Positions 6,997-13,433 of a stretch of 32,822 nt of DNA are shown here, piece after piece. This DNA is from Christensenellaceae bacterium (GTDB lineage Bacteria > Bacillota > Clostridia > Christensenellales > UBA1242). Each line of letters begins with the position of its first letter. The first letter of the stretch is position 1. Made by a program: the position numbers and the translations under genes. The DNA lies in NCBI GenBank assembly GCA_031262595.1, contig JAISHI010000004.1, positions 1-32,822 of the forward strand, given 5' to 3'. The notes beneath the pieces were generated by a model. That model made no database searches. It saw only the letters and a list, made by a program, of their open reading frames with translations, and was not told the DNA's origin.

Positions 6997-7028
6997 TTGA
7001 CAAATTGCACGGGGGGGGGGGCTATACT
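6997..7028 (+). promoter_or_regulatory. Poly-G promoter, copy 1 (likely phase-variable)
   Basis: TTGACA (6997-7002) and TATACT (7023-7028) are separated by 20 nt, of which 11 are consecutive G (7011-7021). Both boxes are strong, but the spacer is about 3 nt longer than the optimum of 17. Slippage in the G tract would change the spacing and so the promoter strength, as known for porA of Neisseria meningitidis. Confidence 0.75.
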
Positions 7029-7056
7029 TTAATTAACTAAAAAATTAGTTAATTAA
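7029..7056 (+). repeat. Perfect 12-bp palindrome at the transcription start of the secreted-protein gene
   Basis: TTAATTAACTAA (7029-7040), AAAA, TTAGTTAATTAA (7045-7056). It begins directly after the -10 box and ends 3 nt before the GGAG ribosome site. It could be an operator overlapping +1 or a hairpin in the leader. The second poly-G promoter lacks it. Confidence 0.75.
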
Positions 7057-7068
7057 AAAGGAGTTTAT

Positions 7069-7722
7069 ATGAAAAAGAAAAACGTTATTTTGGCAACTGC
7101 TGCTTCGGCTATGTTGGCGTTAGCGCCTATGAACGCGGACGCGCAACTTCCGCAAGGCTCGCAAACATCAACGGATAAACCAATAAATGAGTTTATTGAA
7201 AAGGGGTATGTAGAAATTGGTCCTAATAAATACGCGATTGTAAATTTTGTGGGAGAGGGAGAGTACTTTGTTGACGAATTGCACGACAAAGATAAGAATG
7301 GTCAAAACAGTGAAGGCGATCTTCGTTATACGGATCACTATAGTGTAGGCGATGTTGATGCTGGTTTGCATGCTTCTGCTGTCGCGCAATATTTCAAAGA
7401 CGGTGGGTGGAAGTACATTAAAGAGCCTGAAAAGTACACAGTATATAGTCTTGATACTAAAAAAGGTCAATTTATATATAAAATGTATGAAAAGTTAGCC
7501 GATTTCGGGCGTGGGCCGGTTGACCCTGAAAATACAAAACGAATCCTAATTGAGTGGGGCTTGGTTAAGCCTAAAGCCGCACAAACCCTACAAGCCGCTG
7601 AAACTACACTAGAAGCCGCCGCAGACACCATAGACACCACAGACACTATAGACGCCACAGAAGCCGTTGAGTCTGAAGCTAAAACTAAGCTTGAAGCTAT
7701 AGAGGAAATCTTAAAACAATAA
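7069..7722 (+). CDS. Secreted protein of unknown function, first gene of poly-G operon
   Basis: Seen: a clear signal peptide (KKK, then a hydrophobic Ala/Leu-rich core, with a likely cleavage after ADA near residue 25). The mature part is acidic and rich in Tyr, Asp and Gly up to about residue 165. The tail (about 165-217) is Ala/Thr-rich with repeated ETTLEAA, DTIDTTDTID and EAVES-like units, probably a flexible or helical stalk. No catalytic motif or anchor was recognised. The ORF is preceded by GGAG at good spacing and a leader of about 34 nt, unlike neighbouring host genes. Codon use (more GAT, AAT, AAA) also differs from host genes. The next gene follows after 9 nt with a GGAGG site, so the two are co-expressed. 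Function unknown. Confidence 0.7.
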   Translation: MKKKNVILATAASAMLALAPMNADAQLPQGSQTSTDKPINEFIEKGYVEIGPNKYAIVNFVGEGEYFVDELHDKDKNGQNSEGDLRYTDHYSVGDVDAGLHASAVAQYFKDGGWKYIKEPEKYTVYSLDTKKGQFIYKMYEKLADFGRGPVDPENTKRILIEWGLVKPKAAQTLQAAETTLEAAADTIDTTDTIDATEAVESEAKTKLEAIEEILKQ

Positions 7723-7731
7723 GGAGGTAAA

Positions 7732-8583
7732 ATGGCAAGAGATGCATACGGTGCGCTTATTAAGAAGTTTGAAAAAATAAACCCAAACCCTTCTCCGTTC
7801 GCTAGCGATAACTATCATTACGCAGCTTCTATTGTAGACGCGCTTGTTGGGGGTGGAGGACCTATTAATAGTGAAGGACTTACGGTTAACGAAGCTGAGA
7901 GGCTTCTTATAGAAGTACCAAGCGATCTATTTAAGATCCTTACCGATAACAAAAAAAGTTATCATAAGTATTTTGAATATTCCTTAAGAGCCGATGCTAA
8001 GGCCTTGCTCGAAAAGCTTAATAGCGCAAGTGTTGAACCCGAAACGCGAGAGGGCTCTTCACGCGCTTCACGTATTAAAAGTTCGCTTATTCGCCGTGCA
8101 GAAAACCTTAAAAATGATGTGCAGACTTTTTTTGAAGATAAGAAAGAAGCAAAATCCGCGGCGGAGGCCGAAGCGCTAGCCGAGCCAAAAAATAACTTTG
8201 CTAATTTTGATGCGCTTGTTAGGAAGTTTGAAGAAAATACTAGCCCTATAACTTCTCCTTATGACCATCCATACAACACACCTCCTTATGAATACGCAGA
8301 CCCTCATAGACACGCAAACGTCATTATTCGTATTCTTTTAAACGTATATAAGAGCGAGCATGTGGAGCAACTTATTAAAGAATCATCGAGTGATATTGCT
8401 GAAGCTGCTATAAAGAGTTGCCAAACATATAAAAATGGTAGCGTGGGGTATATACCATACACCATACACGAAGGTGTCCATCCATTGATTAAAAAAATTA
8501 AAGAGAAAGAGATAGAACAAACACAAGAAGAAAAAGCCGTCGAACCAGCCCAAGCAGAACCGCAACTCGAACCGACACGCTAA
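7732..8583 (+). CDS. Two-repeat protein of unknown function (paralog of the gene at 21586)
   Basis: Seen: 283 residues with two related halves. The first begins near residue 6 (ALIKKFEKINPNPSPF) and the second near 160 (ALVRKFEENTSPITSPY); both continue into Pro/Tyr-rich loops, a helix with ANxIIxxLL or ASIVDALV, and a further helical segment. Between them lies a basic, Arg/Lys-rich and Ala/Glu-rich linker (about 105-155). The tail is Gln/Glu/Pro-rich. There is no signal peptide or membrane helix. It is closely related to the protein at 21586-22419: the C-terminal 90 residues are almost the same, while the loops after NPNP and before the LLEK helix have diverged and carry insertions. Translation begins at a GGAGG site 9 nt after the secreted-protein gene. 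Function unknown; phase-variable expression is inferred from the promoter. Confidence 0.65.
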   Translation: MARDAYGALIKKFEKINPNPSPFASDNYHYAASIVDALVGGGGPINSEGLTVNEAERLLIEVPSDLFKILTDNKKSYHKYFEYSLRADAKALLEKLNSASVEPETREGSSRASRIKSSLIRRAENLKNDVQTFFEDKKEAKSAAEAEALAEPKNNFANFDALVRKFEENTSPITSPYDHPYNTPPYEYADPHRHANVIIRILLNVYKSEHVEQLIKESSSDIAEAAIKSCQTYKNGSVGYIPYTIHEGVHPLIKKIKEKEIEQTQEEKAVEPAQAEPQLEPTR

Positions 8584-8604
8584 ACCTAACGAACTTATAA
8601 ATAA

Positions 8605-8632
8605 AAATCCCGCGATAATCCGCGGGGTTTTT
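8605..8632 (+). terminator. Terminator of poly-G operon, copy 1
   Basis: CCCGCG (8609-8614), six-nt loop, CGCGGG (8621-8626), then T5. The same hairpin follows the paralog at 22448-22473. The T-tract overlaps the stop codon of the rnhA remnant. Confidence 0.75.
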
Positions 8633-8730
8633 AATGATTTTTATATTCCGCGACGGCGAGTTCGTCGCAACGGTTATTAAATTCATTGCTGGCGTGGCCT
8701 TTTACCCAAATAAAAATCGGCGGGAATATA
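8631..8730 (-). pseudogene. 3' remnant of rnhA carried by the duplication
   Basis: Read on the minus strand, this segment encodes the last ~30 residues of ribonuclease HI: FIWVKGHASNEFNN, then RCDELAVAEYKNH and a stop. It matches the intact rnhA at 22472-22912 almost residue for residue, with a few synonymous and non-synonymous changes. Upstream of about 8730 similarity ends abruptly, and no start or catalytic N-terminal half is present, so it cannot make RNase H. Its position directly behind the two-repeat gene mirrors the position of intact rnhA behind the paralog. Confidence 0.85.
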
Positions 8731-8756
8731 TAACGGGTTTCGGCTGTAAAACTCAA

Positions 8757-8793
8757 TAAAAAAACGAGCGCAAACTGACTGCGCCCGTTTTTT
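8757..8793. terminator. Bidirectional terminator before the membrane-anchored gene pair
   Basis: ACGaGCGCA (8764-8772) and TGCGCcCGT (8780-8788), one internal mismatch, flanked by an A-run and a T-run. It serves the minus-strand gene ending at 8805. Confidence 0.65.
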
Positions 8794-8804
8794 AATTTAA
8801 GAAA

Positions 8805-9845
8805 TTATTTCTTATTTATGACTTTGCCGGTTTTGTCCATGATAACGTAATGCGAGGAGAGGTCTTTATTTATAACTTGAACGCTCCAAAACGCGCTGTT
8901 TGCGGTCGAGCGGTCGCAAACTATTTTAACATAGCATTCGAAACCTTGCGTGTCTTTAATGCTGTCGGCTAGAACTTCGCTCGCGGTTTCGAGGGCTTTT
9001 TCCCAAGTTATCGCGCCCTCGCCACTCATAACGTTTTCGAGAGCAACCTCTTGCGCGCCAGCGACGCTAAGCATAATAGAAACAGGTTCGCTTATATCCG
9101 TTAAACTCGCGAGGTCATAAGCGAAGTTATAAGGCGGATATGCGTTTTTTTCGAGGGTTATTGTTTGCGGTTCGGCGTCGCCGATTTTAAGGCTGGCTTC
9201 GATTGTCGTGCAGTCGCGTAGCAGATTAGTTGTTGGGTTAACCGAGATTAACGTAAACGGAGTTGTTTGTTCGGCAGCGCCGTTTTTTTCGTAAGGCTCT
9301 TCGCGCATACCGCTCGAGAATTGGATGTTATAATCGCCGGTTGTGTGTTGTTTTAAATAGAACCTGCTTTCCGCGATATTTTCGAGCGCGAGTTGATATG
9401 CTGTTTGTTTTGGCGAGATTTTTCCGCCGAAAACCGCGAGAACAGCCGCTAGCCCCACGCAAAGCGTCGTAGCGATACCCTTTTTAGTCGTAAAAGGCCA
9501 TAATAATTTTTTTAGGAGCGAAGTTTTCGGCTTAACCGCAGTTTCGCCTTCGATAGCGAGTTCAGCAACCGCTGGCGTTTCGGTTTTCGATTTTTTGAGT
9601 TTGAATTTTTTCGCAGGCTTCTCATCGCTAACAATAACCGTTTCCTTCGCGGTTTCGGTAGTCTTTTCGATAACAGGTTTCGCGGGCGCGACCTCTTTAA
9701 TTACGGGCACAGGCACAACCTCTTTAATTATCGGAGTTTTTATTTCTTCGATAACTTTTGCGGCCTCTTCTGTTGCGTTTCGAACAGGCAAAACGCTAAC
9801 GCTAGGCGTTTCTTCGTCGTTTATAATTACTTTTTTCTTTTCCAT
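8805..9845 (-). CDS. Membrane-anchored protein of unknown function with long cytoplasmic linker
   Basis: Seen: residues 1-115 are charged and Pro/Lys/Glu-rich with PVIKEV-type repeats, then one hydrophobic helix (about 125-143), then about 200 residues predicted outside the cell. The outer part is rich in Thr, Glu and Ala and holds a helical segment around LETASEVLADSIKD. The C-terminal VQVINKDLSSHYVIMDKTGKVI resembles the final strands of small extracytoplasmic beta domains such as PepSY-like folds, but I cannot assign a family. Start 9845 is chosen; an ATG two codons upstream (9851) is equally possible, and no Shine-Dalgarno is visible for either. It follows the Ig-like membrane protein gene by about 20 nt, so the pair is probably an operon with a joint envelope role. 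Confidence 0.6.
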   Translation of the reverse strand: MEKKKVIINDEETPSVSVLPVRNATEEAAKVIEEIKTPIIKEVVPVPVIKEVAPAKPVIEKTTETAKETVIVSDEKPAKKFKLKKSKTETPAVAELAIEGETAVKPKTSLLKKLLWPFTTKKGIATTLCVGLAAVLAVFGGKISPKQTAYQLALENIAESRFYLKQHTTGDYNIQFSSGMREEPYEKNGAAEQTTPFTLISVNPTTNLLRDCTTIEASLKIGDAEPQTITLEKNAYPPYNFAYDLASLTDISEPVSIMLSVAGAQEVALENVMSGEGAITWEKALETASEVLADSIKDTQGFECYVKIVCDRSTANSAFWSVQVINKDLSSHYVIMDKTGKVINKK

Positions 9846-9866
9846 ACGCAATTGGTATGCGTTGGG

Positions 9867-10295
9867 TTATGCGTTTATGATTGTTATAAGGATAGTTTTT
9901 TCGAACTTCCCTGAGGAAACGGTTAATTGAATTTCGTCGCCGACTTCCGCGCCGTCTTTTAAAATAAGGTTCGTATGACCCGCGCGGGTCATTTTTAGCG
10001 GAACGTTTATCTTCGCGGTGTCCGAGCTCCTAACCGAGAAAGTTATCGGGTCGTTAAGGCTTTCGTTAACGCCAGTATCGATTGCGAGCAAGGGCTCAGT
10101 TCCGATAATAAAGTTCATGGCGTTCGTTTCGGGGTTTAAGTTATCCGCATAAAGGTTTAAATAAAGCGCGTCTTTTGTTTTCGTAACGTTGCCCATAGTT
10201 ATTAGCCCTATTATAAGAAGGATAACGCCGACAACAGCAATCGATATAAAGATAAGTTTATACTTTTTCGATTCAAACTTATTATTATTCGCCAT
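9867..10295 (-). CDS. Single-pass membrane protein with a C-terminal Ig-like domain
   Basis: Seen: a short basic N-terminus (KFESKKYK), a hydrophobic helix at about residues 13-34 and roughly 105 extracytoplasmic residues. The end (TFSVRSSDTAKINVPLKM, then TNLILKDGAEVGDEIQLTV) resembles bacterial Ig-like (Big-type) beta-sandwich sequences that follow a constant-is-defined pattern. 142 residues in total. No cleavage site is evident, so it is likely anchored. The ATG is preceded by a G6 run (minus strand of 10300-10305) acting as Shine-Dalgarno. It is the first gene of a two-gene unit with the anchored protein at 8805-9845. Function unknown. Confidence 0.6.
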   Translation of the reverse strand: MANNNKFESKKYKLIFISIAVVGVILLIIGLITMGNVTKTKDALYLNLYADNLNPETNAMNFIIGTEPLLAIDTGVNESLNDPITFSVRSSDTAKINVPLKMTRAGHTNLILKDGAEVGDEIQLTVSSGKFEKTILITIINA

Positions 10296-10311
10296 ATTCC
10301 CCCCAATTCGA

Positions 10312-10340
10312 TATTAAGATAAAGGTTGCCAAAAAAGCAA
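10312..10340 (-). promoter_or_regulatory. Promoter for Ig-like membrane protein gene
   Basis: Minus strand: TTGCTT (10340-10335), 17-nt spacer, TAATAT (10317-10312). It overlaps the serS promoter on the other strand. Confidence 0.5.
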
Positions 10341-10354
10341 CTTTATTTTAAAAT
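10326..10354 (+). promoter_or_regulatory. Promoter for serS operon
   Basis: TTGCCA (10326-10331), 17-nt spacer, TAAAAT (10349-10354). Expected +1 is about 3 nt before the ATG at 10364. The two opposing -35 boxes lie in a small inverted repeat (TTGC, GCAA), so the units may compete. Confidence 0.6.
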
Positions 10355-10363
10355 AACTTTATT

Positions 10364-11638
10364 ATGATTGACAAAGAACTTATAAGGCAAAACCCGAACG
10401 CTGTTGCAGATACGCTTTTAAAGCGCGGGTTTAAGGTCGATTTTAAAAACTATTTAGGGTTAGAAGAAAGTCGGCGCAAGCTACTCGGCGAGAACGAAGC
10501 TTTTCGCGCGAAACGAAACGCAGTTTCCGCGCAAATCGCGCAAATGAAAAAGAGCGGCGAGAACGCAGACGCGGTCGTTTTAGAGATGAAAAAAATCGGC
10601 GACGCGATCTCGAACGGCGACGTTAAAATCGCGGAACTTGACGAGAAAATCTTTGAGTTTTTGTCGGCTCTTCCTAACTTACCTGATACGGACGTTGTTT
10701 CGGGCGGAAAAGAGAATAATAAAGTTATAAAAACGGTCGGGACTAAACCCGAATTTAAAGGTTTTACGCCGAAGAATCATGTTGAGCTTTGCACGAGCCT
10801 AAAACTTATCGATTACGAGCGGGGAGCGAAAATTTCCGGCGCGAAGGCTTGGGTCTATACAGGCATGGGCGCGCGGCTCGAATGGGCGCTATTAAACTAT
10901 TTTATAGATTTCCACGTTAATAACGGCTATACGTTTATCTTACCGCCGCATCTTTTAAACTATGAGAGCGGTTATGCCGCAGGGCAATTCCCGAAATTTA
11001 TCGACGACGTTTTCGTAACGGATTTCGACAGCGACCCGAAAAAAAGTAAGTTTATGCTCCCAACCGCCGAAACCGCGCTTATAAGTTTGCATCGCGGTGA
11101 GATTATCCCCGAGAGCGAACTTCCTATAAAATACGCCGCCTATTCGCCTTGTTATCGAAAAGAGGCGGGCAGTTATCGAACCGATGAGCGCGGCATGATT
11201 CGGGGGCATCAATTTAATAAGGTTGAGATGTTTGTTTATTGTAAAGCCGAGGACGCCGATAAAATCTTCGCTGAACTCGTTTCGAACGCGGAAAAACTAG
11301 TTTCGGGATTAGGATTGCATTTCCAAACCGTTGCGTTGGCGGCTGGGGATTGTTCGGCTAGCATGGCGAAAACCTACGACATAGAGGTTTATATCCCGAG
11401 CATGAACGGTTATAAAGAAGTTTCGTCCGCCTCGAACGCTCGCGATTACCAGGCAAGGCGCGCGGGCATACGAACGAAAATCGGCGGACAAAATGTTTTC
11501 GTTAATACCTTAAACGCCTCGGGGCTCGCGACAAGCCGAATCATTCCGGCGATTGTTGAACAATTCCAAACCGCGGACGGGCGCGTTATAGTCCCAGAAG
11601 TTTTAAGAAAATACTTAGGAGGAGTCGAAATATTATGA
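10364..11638 (+). CDS. serS: Seryl-tRNA synthetase
   Basis: Class II synthetase that charges tRNA-Ser with serine in the cytoplasm. Seen: an N-terminal helical arm (about residues 1-105, including the alternating charged coiled coil), then the catalytic core with motif 2 around CYRKEAGSYRTDERGMIRGHQFNKVEMF, the family stretch SASNARDYQARRAGIRTK, and motif 3 around TLNASGLATSRIIPAIVEQFQ. The 424-residue length is standard. It heads an operon: its stop overlaps the start of the MazG-like gene (ATGA), which in turn overlaps plsX. Almost no leader precedes the ATG, in line with other operon heads here. Confidence 0.95.
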   Translation: MIDKELIRQNPNAVADTLLKRGFKVDFKNYLGLEESRRKLLGENEAFRAKRNAVSAQIAQMKKSGENADAVVLEMKKIGDAISNGDVKIAELDEKIFEFLSALPNLPDTDVVSGGKENNKVIKTVGTKPEFKGFTPKNHVELCTSLKLIDYERGAKISGAKAWVYTGMGARLEWALLNYFIDFHVNNGYTFILPPHLLNYESGYAAGQFPKFIDDVFVTDFDSDPKKSKFMLPTAETALISLHRGEIIPESELPIKYAAYSPCYRKEAGSYRTDERGMIRGHQFNKVEMFVYCKAEDADKIFAELVSNAEKLVSGLGLHFQTVALAAGDCSASMAKTYDIEVYIPSMNGYKEVSSASNARDYQARRAGIRTKIGGQNVFVNTLNASGLATSRIIPAIVEQFQTADGRVIVPEVLRKYLGGVEIL

Positions 11639-11964
11639 CATTCGAAGAATATAAGGAATGCGCGATGCAAACGCGCAAAGAATACGGCGACCCCGAGAAG
11701 GAAATCGTTTACTATGCGCTTGGGCTTGCAGGCGAAACCGGCGAGGTTGTTGAGCACATAAAAAAGCATTACCGCGACGGGCGCGAGATTGACAAAGAGG
11801 CGATTAAGAAGGAACTCGGCGATGTTCTTTGGTATATCGCGGGGTTCTCGCACGTTTTAGGCTTTGATATGAGCGAAATCGCGGAGGCAAACGTTAAGAA
11901 ACTTAAAGCGCGGCACGGCGATAGTTATTCGGGTTTCGGCAACCGCGAAGGAGAAGGAAAATAA
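11635..11964 (+). CDS. MazG-like nucleotide pyrophosphohydrolase
   Basis: Small all-alpha NTP pyrophosphohydrolase family that cleaves (d)NTPs to monophosphates and may clear abnormal nucleotides. Seen: GLAGETGEVVEHIKKHYRDG near residues 31-50, and KKELGDVLWYIAGFSHVLG near 60-78; together these provide the EExxE-ExxD-like metal-binding residues of the MazG fold. At 109 residues it is a single-domain form, unlike the two-domain MazG of E. coli. The ORF starts at a GGAGGA site and overlaps the serS stop by ATGA, and its TAA overlaps the plsX ATG, so translation is coupled in a tight three-gene operon. Confidence 0.85.
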   Translation: MTFEEYKECAMQTRKEYGDPEKEIVYYALGLAGETGEVVEHIKKHYRDGREIDKEAIKKELGDVLWYIAGFSHVLGFDMSEIAEANVKKLKARHGDSYSGFGNREGEGK

Positions 11965-12962
11965 TGAAAATTATTATTGATACGTTAGGCGCAGACAACA
12001 GCCCACACGCGATGATTGATGGCGCGATTTTGGCGCTCGAAGAAAACGCGGAAATTAGCGTTGTTATCGTCGGCGACGAGGAGATTATTAAAGAAAAAAC
12101 CGCGAAGTTTAAAGATCGCGTCGAGATTATCCATACAACAGCGGCGATTGATTGCCACCAAGCGCCGGCTATGGCGGTTCGGAGCGGTGAGAATAGCAGC
12201 GTTGTTTTGGGCTTATCCGCGCTCAGGAAAAACGAGGAATATTCCGCGTTTGTTTCGGCAGGCTCGACCGGCGCAGTTCTAACTGGCGCGATTTTAAAGG
12301 TTGGGCGAATTCCGGGCGTTTTGCGGCCTGCGCTTTGCCCGTTCCTTCCAACTAAAACCGGCAACCAAACTATGCTTATCGATTGCGGCGCGAATATGGA
12401 TTCGAAACCCGAGAATTTATTACAATTCGCTATCATGGCAACGGAATATTTAAAAGCGTCGGGGCGCGAAAACCCAAAAATCGCCTTGCTCTCCGTCGGC
12501 GCAGAGGACGAAAAAGGCAACGAACTCGTTCATGAAGCCTTTAAACTGCTAAAACAAAAAACCGCAGAGGGGAAGATTAATTTCGTCGGGAATATCGAGG
12601 CGCGCGACGTTTTAAACGGCGAGATTGATGCTGTTGTTTGCGACGGTTTCGCGGGGAATGTCCTACTTAAAACGGCAGAGGGCGCGATGGCTTTTGCGTT
12701 TAGTAAGATTAAGGATATGTTTTATACAAACCTTTCGACGAAACTCGGCTGGCAACTTTGTAAGAAGGAAGTTAATAAAATGAAAGCCGCAATCGGTGAG
12801 GAAGCCGCTGGCGGAACGATTTTCCTCGGGATTTTAAAGCCTGTCGTTAAGGCGCACGGCAACTCGAACGCCGTTGCATTCAAAAACGCAATCCTCTTCG
12901 CGGCGGAGGCGTCTCGCCTTGATTTAAAAGATAAAATCTCTGCGGCGCTTTCGGCGCAATAA
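11964..12962 (+). CDS. plsX: Phosphate acyltransferase PlsX
   Basis: Converts acyl-ACP and phosphate to acyl-phosphate for the PlsX/PlsY route of phospholipid synthesis; peripheral at the membrane. Seen: the N-terminal MKIIIDTLGADNSP motif (the family has DxMGGD; here Leu and Ala replace Met and Gly), SAGSTGAVLTGA, RPALCPFLPT, LIDCGANMDSKPENLLQFA and VCDGFAGNVLLKTAEG, all in the order of the family. Length of 332 residues is normal. The gene overlaps the MazG-like gene (TAATG) and has a GGAG site upstream. The usual partners acpP and fabD are not next to it here. Confidence 0.95.
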   Translation: MKIIIDTLGADNSPHAMIDGAILALEENAEISVVIVGDEEIIKEKTAKFKDRVEIIHTTAAIDCHQAPAMAVRSGENSSVVLGLSALRKNEEYSAFVSAGSTGAVLTGAILKVGRIPGVLRPALCPFLPTKTGNQTMLIDCGANMDSKPENLLQFAIMATEYLKASGRENPKIALLSVGAEDEKGNELVHEAFKLLKQKTAEGKINFVGNIEARDVLNGEIDAVVCDGFAGNVLLKTAEGAMAFAFSKIKDMFYTNLSTKLGWQLCKKEVNKMKAAIGEEAAGGTIFLGILKPVVKAHGNSNAVAFKNAILFAAEASRLDLKDKISAALSAQ

Positions 12963-12992
12963 GTTTCTAATAGACTTTTTTCAAATTCACTA

Positions 12993-13021
12993 TTGAAATT
13001 TAGGTTAGCGTATTGTATAAT
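12993..13021 (+). promoter_or_regulatory. Promoter for small Cys-containing protein, leaderless type
   Basis: TTGAAA (12993-12998), 17-nt spacer, perfect TATAAT (13016-13021). The ATG at 13028 is the expected +1. This rules out the TTG at 13013 as a start. Confidence 0.7.
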
Positions 13022-13027
13022 ACAAAT

Positions 13028-13336
13028 ATGGAAAATAAAAATAAGTTAATATCCTGTTGGGGGGAGCGCAATAAAGTTAAGCACGAGGCTAAAGACGGTT
13101 TAAATAAAGGAATTGAGGTTTTTACTGCGAAGCTGAGCACACTTATGGCTTGCGTTGCTTGCCCAGAACAGATTAAAGCGAAAGGGTGTGCCGAAGATGT
13201 CGATTGCGATTTGTTTCACCTTAATGAAGCACTTGACGCTGAGTTATCAAGGAAAAAAGAAGAGTTAGCAAGGGAGCAAAAAGAACGGGCGGAGCGTGAT
13301 AAACGTTTGAGGCAGGGCGGTCTTAAATATTTTTAA
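13028..13336 (+). CDS. Small Cys-containing hypothetical protein
   Basis: 102 residues, not recognised. Seen: Cys at 10, 42, 45, 54 and 60, the last four spaced C-x2-C-x8-C-x5-C, which could bind zinc or an iron-sulphur cluster. The region from about 70 to 98 is a highly charged Lys/Glu/Arg helix, likely a coiled coil. There is no signal peptide. Codon use is less GCG-rich than in the flanking plsX and uvrC genes, which may indicate a newer gene. It is its own unit, with promoter and terminator. Confidence 0.6.
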   Translation: MENKNKLISCWGERNKVKHEAKDGLNKGIEVFTAKLSTLMACVACPEQIKAKGCAEDVDCDLFHLNEALDAELSRKKEELAREQKERAERDKRLRQGGLKYF

Positions 13337-13351
13337 TTATTTGTTCTAACC

Positions 13352-13376
13352 CGCGGCGGGCTATCGTCGCGTTTTT
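13352..13376 (+). terminator. Terminator after the small Cys-containing gene
   Basis: CGCGGCG (13352-13358) pairs with CGTCGCG (13365-13371) with one G-U pair, loop of six, then T5. Confidence 0.65.
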
Positions 13377-13398
13377 AGATGTGCAATAATTTTGTTGC

Positions 13399-13427
13399 TT
13401 GTAAGTTTGCGCTTTTGATTATATTAT
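13399..13427 (+). promoter_or_regulatory. Promoter for uvrC-truB, leaderless type
   Basis: TTGTAA (13399-13404), 17-nt spacer, TATTAT (13422-13427); ATG at 13434 is at the expected +1. Confidence 0.55.
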
Positions 13428-13433
13428 GAATTA

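Noticed and set aside
7011-7021. G11 tract as a sequencing or assembly artefact.
   Set aside because: A second, differently sized G9 tract occurs in the same position of a related promoter, which an artefact would not explain. The exact lengths, however, may be inaccurate.
6960-8735. Transposon or insertion sequence as the vehicle for the duplicated block.
   Set aside because: No transposase, no terminal inverted repeats and no clear target-site duplication are visible at the block ends.
10300-10305. G6 run (minus strand) before the Ig-like membrane protein as another phase-variable tract.
   Set aside because: It is short and works well as a Shine-Dalgarno site; it is not between promoter boxes.
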